Source: Symsagittifera roscoffensis
Taxonomy: Eukaryota > Xenacoelomorpha > Acoela > Convolutidae
Length of the DNA: 64,000 bases
NCBI RefSeq assembly: GCF_963678635.1
Contig: NC_087064.1
Coordinates: 19,142,509 to 19,206,508 of the forward strand
Direction: 5' to 3'
Both the position numbers and the translations under genes were made by a program. Within the stretch, counting starts at the first letter, position 1; the number at the start of each line of letters is the position of its first letter. Positions 1 to 10,061 of the stretch are shown in pieces. The notes under the pieces are model-generated. The model was not told the DNA's origin and ran no database searches. It was given only the letters and a program-made list of their open reading frames with translations.

Positions 1-387
1 TGCTTTATCATCAGCAATCCTTGACTCTGTAAAAATACAAAAATTTGTTAAAATCAAGAAAAAGGGCGATTCGAATTGATGGTTTACTTTGTAGGAACTC
101 ATGTAGGACTTTGATCGTTGATGTAAATGCACATGCTCACCGAATTCCTTCGACAATAATTTAACTTTTGCAGGGTTTCACGGGTAATCAATGAGCACAA
201 AATGAGAGAAGAATAGAAAAATTGGGGAGACTTCCACTTATGCGTGTCGCCGAAAATCCTAGTGAGTGAATAAATTAAATGATATAAGTAGTGCTGAAAC
301 TGACTAGAATATTTCACAACCCTCACAATGACATTCGGTAATACGCATAAAAGAACGTCCGTAGAAGAATACAACAGATACAGCTCA

Positions 388-531
388 CTTTGGATTATGC
401 ATTAAAGATTGAGATTGTTCATTAGGAACAACAATGCAATCTCCTTCTGCGCCCAATGGCGTAAATTGCACGCCTGCTGGGTCGACTGAAGGCCAGGCTG
501 GCGTGAAAACAACAATCGAGAATTCACTAGT
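388..531 (-). other. Possible coding exon of an unidentified gene
   Basis: Reading the minus strand, an open frame of about 48 codons begins after a stop near 531 and runs to a TGA that overlaps a GTGAGC donor-like site near 388. The translated text (for example PAWPSVDPAGVQFTPLGAEG and CIVVPNEQSQ) reads like real protein rather than AT-rich noise, and the stretch is visibly more GC-rich than its surroundings. A second acceptor-like site, TTTTTACAG near 30, could open a following exon that leaves the window. I do not recognise the protein. It may instead be part of the 3' gene of this strand or a chance open frame. Confidence 0.3.
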
Positions 532-639
532 TTACTAATTTCCAATCGGCAAACGCAAGCAAAAATAAATTGAATTTGAATAGTCTCACAAATGAAAATT
601 TACACGAGAAAAGGTCGATAATTTTTTTTCACGCTCGCG

Positions 640-1025
640 TGTTTTTTCACAGAGAAGAAGCTTCGCTTCGCAAACACTAGTGAGAAAACGTCAAAAAGCA
701 GCTCTATAAAGTGCAATAAGAAAAAGTAGAAATAAGCCTCGAATTAGTAAAAATGCGGCTACTTCTCGGATTCGATCTGCGACCTAGAGATTTGAGTCTA
801 ACGCACAATCCACTCAGCCACTGACGCTTAATTGATCACAAACACTAGCGAAAAACAAAGCAGACAACAGATGCTACAAAATTTCTAATGCTATATCGTG
901 ATTACAGCAGAAGTGTCACCAAATAAGTGAATATTTTTCTACTTTCAATGAACACTTTTATTTGAGAGTAAAGATTAGAAAAAAAAGAAAGTTCGTACTA
1001 ATACACTAGCTGCTCGTTAGTGTAA
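640..1025 (-). repeat. tRNA-derived SINE-like repeat, family E copy 1
   Basis: This segment matches 27165-27510 and, more loosely, 41030-41400: shared blocks include the stretch around GCAATAAGAAAAAGTAGAAA, a GATTCGA core and a tail reading TCGTACTAATACACTA. On the minus strand the core resembles a pol III B box (GGTTTGAATCC in copy 2, GGTTCGATCCC in copy 3), so a tRNA-derived SINE in minus orientation is the best reading. Confidence 0.6.
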
Positions 1026-1063
1026 TGACAGCTTAAAACATCAAAAGAAATTTTGACACAGAG

Positions 1064-1080
1064 GCGAAGCTGAGCTTCGC
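1064..1080. repeat. GCGAAGC/GCTTCGC hairpin motif
   Basis: A perfect 7-bp inverted repeat with a 3-nt spacer (GCGAAGC TGA GCTTCGC). The same motif recurs at 19215-19231 and 56210-56226 and in degraded form near 12790, 35957, 50588 and 27170, usually after an ACACAGAGG-like lead and before a CACTTGCGAT-like tail, so it marks one end of a dispersed repeat. Confidence 0.7.
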
Positions 1081-1100
1081 ACCACTTGTGATACACAAGA

Positions 1101-2990
1101 AAGCTCCAAAAATCAAAATATAATGTGTCTCAAACTTGAACGAATTTTGTTGAAAAAATCGTAGGCTAAAACGTCAAGAAAATTTTATTTTCAATGTTAA
1201 AAAAATCATTTACCTTCATAACAAAAGAAGCAATGAGGCTTAACTCTTATCCATTTCTTGGGCTTATCCATTCTGAGCTTATGCATTCCTTTCTGATAAC
1301 CAATAGATGAAAACGATAAGAAAACATTTCTATAAAAAAATTGAGATACAAAAATATCCCAAATGTACTCGAAAACTGTTCATTAAACCTTGTCACCAAA
1401 CAAACTGCATATACAACAAGAGCAATCGAGGCGAAAGGCCCTATCCGCTAATTGCTATAGTATACGACCAAAAAAAACGAAAAACAGAATTTCAAAAACA
1501 TGAAAGAAAAAATTAGACTTGCCACCGAAAAGAATTTGCCGAAAGCCAGAAAAAGATCTGAAATCCCATGGAATTAACCCAGTTACATCAAGAATTATCA
1601 ATTATGAAAATTGTTCGTTACGGTAAAAAAAAAGCTAGATCCACACAAAAAAAAACATATAAAAACCGCAAACAAAGGAAATAAAAAAACCTCCAACAAA
1701 GGAAATATCAAAAACTTCAGCCAGAAAGAATCACAATCAAGGATTTCGTGCAGAACTTGCCACCACGTTTCTTCGCACAGAAAAAGTCGAGTCACTCTTG
1801 CAAAAAAACCGGGAAATTTAACAATTTTTTTTTGACATTGAAACAATACGTTAAACCGGGAAATTTATCAATTTTTTTGACATATTGAAACAATACGTTC
1901 AAAATTTTTTTATTTCCAACAGAAAACTTTGACGCCTGTAAAAACCAGAAACCCATGAACTATATTTACCCTCATGAAAGTGAAGAAAAACATTGCTTCA
2001 AATATCTATCAACAATTAGAAAACTAATTACCCGGCAAGTAAGCCGACAAAAATTGGGTTGAAATCAAAAGCCGACAAAAAATCAACGCACATCTAAAAG
2101 ATTTTTCAGCAGTAAAACAATTATCAATTCAGTCGTTGATCCAGCTGTTGAATTACAGCTGTTAGACGCCCAAGTTGGGTAAAAATAGGTGGGCAGAAAT
2201 CATTTGGATATGACCACAAAATTCAGTCATCCTGAGGACAAATTTGTTTACGGGGAAAAAGTATAATGCCCGATTGTAATATATCTGCTAATCGCAAGGG
2301 TAAATAGTCTTTCGTTAACCAAAAATACATAAAAAAATCGAAGTGGATGTGCGTATTATCCAAGTAATTATACGCAGGATTAAACGCATGTACTGTAAAA
2401 AAAATTAAACACAGAAAAGTAACACAAACGGCCACTTGGCTTTGAAAAAGTGAATTGGTTATTACTCACAAGCCTTCACTTGGGTGCTTATAATACTCAA
2501 TATTTTTCAATAAGGAAGTTTTCGCATTTAAACCAATGAGAGAGCGAACAACTTTACATTGAATTTTTTAAAATAAATTTCTCGAAAAAAAAAATTTAAG
2601 TTTTGGCGAATGTGGAACACAACTATGCAATATGGACCTTTTCAAAAACCATTCAAAACTACTTTTTACCACAAGCCGATTAACAGTAAATTATTTCCAA
2701 AACATGGCCAAATATTTTGCTTTTCACATTCGTCATTTTTATTTCAGTAAAATTCACTTAATTTAAGGAAACTGGGAAAACATCGATTGTACTTTAATGA
2801 AACTGACTTAAAAAAGTTGCACAAAAAAAAACGTGTGACTGTTTGGAAAAAAGCGAAGTCGTAATAAAACCACGCAATTGTTTCAGGGAGTTTGAAGGCT
2901 GTAACAAGAAAATGAATCATTGCATTATAAATTCTCTTAAATTCCATGAGTGAAATTACGTTCAGAAACAAGTTAAAATACCAGAAACTC
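1101..2990. other. AT-rich non-coding stretch
   Basis: Long A-runs and no supportable gene. The small open frames near 1307-1846 are Lys/Phe-rich products of A/T bias and overlap each other on opposite strands. The only recognisable structure is the short hairpin element at 2235-2310. Confidence 0.6.
2235..2310 (+). repeat. Short hairpin element, family C (copy 1)
   Basis: Core reads GTTTACGGGGAAAAAGT and is followed by a degraded CTGCTAATCGCAAGGGTA end. Better copies at 20637-20705, 26610-26690 and 51675-51752 carry the inverted repeat ACCCTTGC...GCAAGGGT. Partial copies lie at 7743-7822, 47563-47625 and 56858-56900. Confidence 0.6.
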
Positions 2991-3031
2991 ATGTAAGTAT
3001 TATTCGCAAGTATATTTTTGTTATTTGCACT

Positions 3032-4286
3032 TCACTTACATGGTTGTACGGTGACAGGTTCTCCGTTCTGGTTGTCATCATAGAGGTCTTCTGGATTGAA
3101 CTGTCCATCTGTTTCGTCGCCGGCCGGCTTGAACTTGCCGCAGCAACAGTTGCAGCAGCAACAACAGCACAAACAGCAGCAGCAGCCAGACAGACAGAAG
3201 ATCGAAATGAAACAGCACTTGGCCAGAGGAGTATCCATCTTCATCCAAACTTTCAACGCCTAGCAACCACAATGAAAAATTATTATTATTTTGGCCAGTT
3301 TCAAATAGTTCGTTTCTCTTCTGGAAGCGCAAAAATGATTTAATTGATTTTTGATCGGTTACAAGCTTTATCAGTGATATAACCACATAACGAATGCGGA
3401 CCATCGGCGTATGGCTGAGTTAAAAACTTAGCTTCTCACAAGGTACGTTTTTTTACAATCATTTTAGTACGAAACAAACAAAACAAAGGATACCTTTCAT
3501 GATGGCCCTTGTTATTTTAGTACGCTGGAGCTGAGCAACCCATGGCTCTCTAGTAAAAATTTCAGGATTAATAATTAACATTACTCTAACACACCTCTGG
3601 TCCCATCTGTTCTAGCATCTGGAGGCCTTTGCTGCCATACTTGTCGTAGATGTCTCGCTTTGCCTCATCCGACAACACAGCATTTGCACGACTGATCTCT
3701 TTGAACTAAGCAAACAGAGGGCAAAAGGTCAAAAAACATTACAAAACAAACAATAGTTCATAATTCTTTAAAATACATTTTTTTTATTTATTACCTTTTT
3801 TGAATAGATCGAAAAATAAATACTTTTAACATGAGCAAGCTTCATCCACAGAAACATAAATTTGAAAAAATAATTCCGCTGATTAATACGAGAAAAATTA
3901 CGAATTTTTATGCTGAACACATTTGGATTTCTATGCTAGGTCACTCAGGCTGAAAACTTTACTGTTGACCTCTCATTAAATAATATTTCAGCAGCCCGAC
4001 CAATCAGATTCGTCGAATAGCTTGTATTTTAGAATCCAAATCTGGAGCCAGATATTGTATTCACACTCTTGATTCAACTTACAGTTTCAGCCGCATCTGG
4101 ATTATCCCTGTTCTTGTCTGGGTGGTATTTCAAGGCTAACTGAAACACAATATATTAAAAGCAAGATAACTCATTTCATATTTTATATTGGAATTGATAG
4201 AAAAACCAACCTTTCTGTAACTCTTTTTAATCTCTTCTGGCGTGGCCTTCTTTTCCACCTGGAGCAGTTTGTACAGACTTTCACCT
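3032..4286 (-). CDS. DNAJC5: Cysteine string protein (DNAJC5), 5' incomplete
   Basis: Palmitoylated J-domain co-chaperone of synaptic and secretory vesicles that recruits Hsc70. Four exons are visible on the minus strand: 4286-4211, 4139-4083, 3705-3595 and 3259-3032, with GT-AG junctions in matching phase. The first three encode the J domain ([35 protein letters not shown], the HPD motif intact, then [12 protein letters not shown]). The last encodes the cysteine string [15 protein letters not shown] followed by GKFKP, as in animal CSPs. The exon with the initiator Met upstream of 4286 was not found. The reading frame stops at 3032, but the last codons CCAT|GTAAGTG form a strong donor, so a further 3' exon is possible. 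The linker between J domain and string is shorter than in vertebrates. Confidence 0.9.
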
Positions 4287-4584
4287 CTAAAACGAAACGG
4301 CCGATTAAATAACATCGTAATTTCGAGGATGCCAATGCCAGAGTTTCCGATGGATTCTTCAGTGTTCCTTTGTTTTTCGCATTTATTTGTTTATGATTTG
4401 TAATCTACATGTTCGAGGCGAAGCTATATTTTGCATATAACTAATGGTTTCAAAACGCTTATGTACATATCAATTAAAAATATTGGACAAAAGTCGAAAT
4501 TACCTCGATTACATTTGCTTTGAGATAAACAACAATCTGCTTAGACAAAAGTCTTTTTCTACTGAAACGGCCCTTAGAAAAAAC

Positions 4585-4890
4585 AGTTGCTCTACTATCA
4601 CGTGATCTAACAGCGGCTATCGACACTAAATCACACGAAATTCTGAAATTTCTACGAACTACAGTTGGTTTAGGAAGCACTGTACTACAGTGGATTGAGT
4701 CTTATCGGGCCAAGTAACCAAACATTTTTCAGATGAGATTACCATAGGACAAGGTGTTCCACAGTACTCGCTCCTCGGGTGCTTCCTTTTTTGTATCTAC
4801 CTCTTTCCAATATGTTAATTTATTTTCTCATCCGGCTTGAATACCAACTATATGTTGATGATTTGTTATTTATATTGAACGTTGAAAAAA
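4585..4890 (+). mobile_element. Degraded non-LTR retrotransposon reverse transcriptase relic
   Basis: Plus-strand translation across a few stops and shifts gives LLSRDLTAAIDTKSHEILKF, then LQWIESYRAK, ITIGQGVPQ (compare GVPQGS), and YVDDLLF, which is the RT catalytic YxDD box. The order and spacing match LINE reverse transcriptases. No intact frame survives. Confidence 0.75.
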
Positions 4891-5210
4891 AAACGAACGA
4901 GAAAAATTTCTTTGCTCGTAATTTAATTGTCAAAACTTGAATGAACTACAAGATGGCGACATGACCGTTTTTAACACTTTCTTACCGTATCAAAGAAATA
5001 TTGGGTCCTTGAGAATAATTCATTAGGGGTCACCGACCTTTCACTTCATAGTCCCAAACCCGACGACAAACGATTAATTATCCAGTCTAGTTAACTTTGG
5101 TCACACGAAAAACACGCACAATTCGCATATCCTTGCTTTATTTTGTAACGATTTCGCTGTCTGATTTTTGTGAGAAGTTAACCCAGAGTAGACGTACAAT
5201 TATCAATGTT

Positions 5211-5392
5211 CTCTAACAGGAAGAGAATATTCAAAAGTGTACAAAATCCTGATGCCCAAATGCAAACGCTTGTCTGATTGTGTTTCGAGTTCATTTTAAG
5301 TTTTAAAAAAGTAGAGCTCACTTTAATATTCGTTTCACATCGCGTCCATGCTGACTTAAACATGACTTTCTCTGAACTGACTTTTCGCTTAG
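5211..5392 (+). repeat. First copy of a ~190-bp duplicated segment
   Basis: Begins TTCTCTAACAGGAAGAGAAT and ends at TCTGAACTGACTTTTCGCT. It is repeated with small differences at 5905-6100, so the two copies flank the family A repeat between them with a period near 694 bp. Confidence 0.75.
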
Positions 5393-5454
5393 GATTGATA
5401 CTTAAAACCTTAGGATTGATACTAATCAACATAGCAAACATATAGTTGGAAAAG

Positions 5455-5900
5455 TGTCAATGAACGCAAACAAACAGAAAACAACTTTTCTGAAAAACTT
5501 TACCTTCCGAATTTCAAAGAAAAAATACATGGCTCTTTGAATTGCAAGGCTCTTTAAAGCTCTTTGAGTTTCAGAAACACTTTTTGACACGTTGCTGATA
5601 ACATGAATTCAATGTGAGAAAACCGGCGTTAAGTAAAGTTTTTATTCCGCAGGAAAATCTATTAAAAAAAAACGAAATTAAGAGAACTCAACTTGAGAAA
5701 ACTCGATCAATAGGTTGTTTTTGTATTCCGCTGAGAAATCAGAAAACTAAATTCCGCTTACGAAATTAGAAGTTGACAACGTTTTTAGTGCCCTTACTCT
5801 ATTGCAGTTCGACGGTTGAGTTTGTCTTCCTTTTAACAGGACAATTGAACTGAACTTAAAAAACTCATAAGTCAAACCGCGAAAAACCACGACCTATATA
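5455..5900 (+). repeat. Family A TATA-bearing dispersed repeat, copy 1
   Basis: Shares a series of blocks with copies near 10600, 19540, 26190, 52365 and 54750: a lead AATGAACGCAA, the GCTCTTTGAATTTC block, GAAGTCGACNACGTTTTT, a CTTCCTTTTAACA block, AAGTCAAACCGCGAAAAA and finally ACCTATATAAG. The TATATAAG near 5890 is a good TATA box. No ORF is present, so it is non-autonomous, possibly a solo LTR or a SINE/MITE. Confidence 0.7.
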
Positions 5901-5904
5901 AGTT

Positions 5905-6100
5905 CTCTAACAGAAAGAGAATTCTCGCCGTCTGTCAAACATTCCAAAGTGTACTAAGACTTGATGCCCAAATGCAAAAGCTAGTCTCATTGTGTTTCGA
6001 GTTCATTTTAGTTTAAAAAAAGTAGAGCGCACTCTAATATTCGCTGCACATCGCGTCCATGATGACCTAAACATGACTTACTCTGAACTGACTTTTCGCT
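5905..6100 (+). repeat. Second copy of the ~190-bp duplicated segment
   Basis: Diverged copy of 5211-5392, including the shared GATGCCCAAATGCAAA, TGTGTTTCGAGTTCATTTTA and CATCGCGTCCATG blocks. It directly follows the TATATAAG of the family A repeat. Confidence 0.75.
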
Positions 6101-7274
6101 CCCTGCCCGTCAAGTTGTCTGTCTCCTTCATTATTTCTGTCTGGGGTGATGATATAACTGTGGTGGTGCTTTTCTGGTGAGGAGAGTGATGGTGCTTTTC
6201 TCTCTAAGTCTACTAAAAGGAGCGAAGAAGAGAACAAGATCAGTCTGGCATTGATTAATTCATTCACACATCTGAAAAACAATTCGAAATTTAATAGCAA
6301 CTTAAGCGACCACAAACTAGTTAAAACGTCAAAACTTCGAAAAACTATGCCAAAAAAATACCCCACGGTCTTTTCGTAAAAACCGACCAGGCTGCAAAAG
6401 CAAAACGCCTTAAAATTATGTTTTAACTTCTTCAAGTTTCTGATTTTGTTTTTGACCAGGATCTTCGTCCTATCGCGTTACTCGGCAGAAAAATCGTAAT
6501 AAGGCGCTGCTTCATACAAAAAAAATAATCATTATATTTTTTATGTAAAATGGTATTCATTAAATGGTTTATCTCGAACAAACTATTCTATTGCTTCACA
6601 ACTCAACTCTGTTGCAAAAACTAAGAATAAAATTAGTCATTACAAAATAATTTTCATTTCTGCGAACAGTGAATTCATTCATAAATAATAAGGACAAAAT
6701 AGAATATCACTACTTAAATAAAAACAAATATGGTTTATAGAAGAACATCAAATGAAACGAAAACAAAATCATAGAGAAGAAATCATACCAACAATATTGG
6801 TTTTATGGACAAGTCAAGAGTCCTGGCGATAGACTAAACTGTGTTGATGTTTAGTGGGGGAGGGGATTTGGATTTAGATGGTTATCTACTTTTGTGAAGT
6901 TCGACATAATTTTTTTTCTCGTACAGGATTTTCTATGCCATGAAAGATACTAGCATTTTTTGCGTGTAATATAATAACCCTGAATAATGAAAAGATTGTA
7001 TTTGGCAAAACTTGCGATGATGATTCATTTGTAGAGCTATGGAACGGTCTCGTTATTCAAATGACTTTTCGAATTAAGAAAATAAAAACACCAAGGAAAT
7101 ATTCGTTCATTAATTCATTGAACTTATTGCGTTTGGTCTTGGCATCTGAATTTTCTTTGCCGTGACACCAAAATATCGACTGTGCTAACACCCATCGTTT
7201 TATAAATAATAATTTGACTAATTTTTTTGTCATGTAACACTATCTTTGCTTCTCTTTCATCTGGATTTGCATGG
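6101..7274. other. Intergenic stretch between DOLPP1 and DNAJC5
   Basis: AT-rich DNA with no recognisable gene or repeat. It should contain the DOLPP1 3' UTR and possibly the missing first exon or promoter of DNAJC5, but nothing here could be matched to the DNAJC5 N-terminus. Confidence 0.5.
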
Positions 7275-9644
7275 TCAGCTGCAGTGGTTGCTGTCCGGTT
7301 GGAGTTTGCGCTGTCTGGCTTGTGCCTCTGTGCGTGCCTTGACATACTCGAACAGGAGCACATTGGGAATGAGGCTGGAGTCCCTGAGCATTAGAAACTC
7401 CCCCACCCTGTTCGACACTATCAAGTGGTAGCGGGGTACAAACAGCACCACAGTCGCCACATACCACACAAGAGCAAACAAACTCTACAACACAAATCGA
7501 GTTACAGAACATTATCAGCGATGTGCCAAGAAAGCCGAAAAAAAAGAGAAAACAAATGAAATACCCACAATGTTTCCCCGGACACAGATTCAATTTCATA
7601 CATACTGAAAAAAAAACAAAGCCCACACCGTAGGATGCAGAGGAAACTGCGTTACCTGTAGGCCAAGTGGCAAGGAGCGAAGCAGTTGTCAAGGTTCAAC
7701 AATAAAGCAGGTTCAAATTCCCACAGATTTATAACAAAAAATTGTTTACGGGAAAAAACGTCTAGTTTCCGATAACTCGAAAAAGTGTTTACGGGAAAAA
7801 ACGTCTAGTTTCCGATAACTCGCAAGTGTAAAAGCCCATTGGACTAACTCAAACGAGGCAAATGATTTGAACATGGCAAAAATAGAATATTTGAGACAAG
7901 ACTATTCATTGCTTCATGTAATTAAGAGGAGAATTTAAAGACAAAATATAATATCCAAAGACGTCTCAAAATTGTTCAAAATAATTCAAAAAAAAATAGC
8001 TAACTTCATGTAACTCAATTGCCTACACCATTAAAGATTACAAAAAAAAAGATGTTTAATTATAGTACTGCTGATAGACCTGCTGAAATAACGAAAGAAA
8101 ATTTCGTGTTGAGGCAAAAAAATAAGCAGAAAGATGGGCCGACAATTATTTTTTCCAGCGCAAAATTTCCAGTTTCCACAAATAACAGGTACTGAACGGA
8201 TTCTATACCAGAACCTCTGACTTTCCAGGCATAGACTTTATCACATAGTGAAATATGCAGAATAAGAACTGAACTTGAATGAGATATCAAGCTATCAAAT
8301 GATACAGTCATTCTGTTAGACAAGTTTTTAACCTGAAAAAAGTATATGTTCTGCTTTGATAACATTCACTATCGCAAGCGCAACAAACTCTCTGCAATGC
8401 TACTTACTCCACAGAATGTTCCGACACATATCTGGGCCCATGTGTGGTACTGCAAATAGACTCTGCTGTAAGACACGATGAAAGCAAAGGACATGAAAGA
8501 GATGTTGAGAGTGAGCTTCCACCAACACCTCAAGTAGCTCAATATGTCACTCACAGAAGAGCAGGCACTGCTATAGCTGTACGCACTGGGATAATAGACT
8601 CCTGTGGAACCACCACCAACCGCATTACCATTCGGAGAGGCCGAATTGTTGGACCTAAAAGGCACCTGTTGCTAATTGAAATGATATAAAATTACCATAG
8701 CGAGTGATATTTTAACACAGCTTACCGCGATATATATAACAGCGATATCTTGATAATGATTATTTTTATAGAGACTACAGGTTAGTTCAAGCGTTGCATT
8801 TTAGTATTTGCTGCATCATTTGTCTACCGTACTGTCGTTTCCTTTACCAACTTTTTTGAGCAGCTGAAAAACCAGTAAATAACTCATACTCACATGGCGG
8901 TAGTTGCTGCTGTTCCTCCAGAGTTGCTGTTGCTGTTGCTGTTATTGTGATGATGTGAGGACGAAGAAGAGGATGAATATGATGAATGAGAGGAGAGGTG
9001 TGGCACTCTGAGGGTGACGAAGAGGGAGAGATAGAGACAGAAGAAGGAGATGAACTGGGCGTGGGAGGAAGGCATCCCCAACTCACTGTGCTGCAGACTC
9101 ATGTCATGTTGCGAACAGGGCCGCGGCTGATTTATCAACTTCTTTGAAACCTGGTCAATTGTTGGACATAAGCGTATAGAAAAAAAATCTTTTTTGCTGA
9201 TCTCTCGAAAGGGAATCAAATTAATGCAAAAAGTTCTCAGGTTAATGGGGCAAAACCAAAAATTCGCCGGTCGGAACTTTCAAAATTTCATCAATATTTT
9301 CGGCAATTCTAATGACGTTTTATACTGCATAACAATGCATTCTCAAAAAAAAACAGGAAAAGTGATTGAGAACTGACCAAGTTGATGGCCTCGTTGATGA
9401 CTACGCCGGCCAAGAACACCACAATCTGCACCTCCCTTCTGAACAGACACACCCCTAAAGTAGCAGCGATAAGGAGGACAGGAGCGAGGGAGAACCAGGC
9501 CAGTATGTGTCCCACCCAGTCGCCCTCGGGGTAAGACACGAAGGTCAGCTTCACCGGTACCCATCGTTTGCCTTCTCCACCTCCGACCGCGGCTGAACAG
9601 AACTCTCCATCGTTGTCGGAACTACCACCCCCGACTCCATACAT
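7275..9644 (-). CDS. DOLPP1: Dolichyldiphosphatase (DOLPP1)
   Basis: ER membrane enzyme that removes a phosphate from dolichyl diphosphate so the carrier can be reused in N-glycosylation. Four exons, 9644-9378, 9150-8894, 8654-8408 and 7484-7275, join in frame to 326 codons. The phosphatase (PAP2) motifs are all present: KKLINQPRP, PSSHAQF and SRVYLQYHTWAQ, and the C-terminal RDSSLIPNVLLFEY...ARQRKL block matches the family. It is about 90 residues longer than the human protein because of a Ser/His/Asn-rich insert (SSSSSSSHHHNNSNSNSNS and a Gly/Ser/Tyr-rich run) between the second and third motifs. The start ATG lies 3 nt after a CAG acceptor at 9647, which fits a trans-spliced or 5'-UTR-spliced leader. 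PNO1 ends 417 bp upstream on the same strand. Confidence 0.93.
7592..7690 (-). repeat. tRNA-derived SINE-like repeat, family F copy 1
   Basis: Located in the last DOLPP1 intron. On the minus strand it reads TTGGCCTACAGGTAACGCAG (A-box-like) and ends TTTTTTTCAGTATGTATGAA. Related copies at 51359-51450 and 56712-56815 keep the A-box region, a GAGTCC B-box core and the CCTTGTTTTTTCAGTATG end. Confidence 0.55.
7743..7822 (+). repeat. Tandem duplication of a 43-bp unit
   Basis: A 37-bp block starting TGTTTACGGGAAAAAACGTC and ending TTCCGATAACTCG occurs twice without mismatches (7743-7779 and 7786-7822). Its TTTACGGGAAAAA part is the family C core. Confidence 0.9.
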
Positions 9645-9646
9645 CC

Positions 9647-9665
9647 TCTGAATCCAAACAATCAA
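9647..9665 (-). other. Candidate leader splice acceptor of DOLPP1
   Basis: TTGATTGTTTGGATTCAG followed by AGG and the start ATG. This could be the trans-splice site of a downstream operon cistron or the end of a 5'-UTR intron. Confidence 0.45.
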
Positions 9666-9883
9666 ACCTTATCAGCAGCAGTAAAGCGGCAACTATGAAG
9701 GGAATTGAAATCGTTCAAAATTTGGGACTCCTAAAATTAGAACTATTAGGTTTGAAATCTGTTTCTTCACACGCATTCGATTTCTAAACCACAAGAATTC
9801 AGCTTGCACACAAACTGTAAAAGTCAGTTATACATTTTAGAAAACGGAGTAATCCTTTTGCAAAAGCAGATGTTAATATGTAT

Positions 9884-9989
9884 TAACTTGATAAACGAGA
9901 TTATTCTCCGTAAATCAAAAACGAGATACATGCTTTTAACTTGATAAACGAGATTATTCTCCGTAAATCAAAAAACGAGATACATGCTG
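9884..9989 (+). repeat. 53-bp tandem duplication
   Basis: A unit containing TAACTTGATAAACGAGATTA and ACGAGATACATGCT is present twice in a row, differing by one inserted A. It lies in the PNO1-DOLPP1 intergenic spacer. Confidence 0.9.
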
Positions 9990-10061
9990 TTCATATTCTC
10001 AGAGAAAAGAGAAAGTTGGGCACATTTTTTTTCAAAGTAACTATTCGCAAAGCATAAACAA

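Noticed and set aside
510-535. GAATTCACTAGT resembling a cloning-vector polylinker
   Set aside because: Only 12 bp match, no further vector sequence on either side; treated as coincidence.
3130-3190. CAG/GCA-rich microsatellite on the plus strand
   Set aside because: It is the reverse complement of the Cys codons of the DNAJC5 cysteine string, so it is coding, not a simple repeat expansion.
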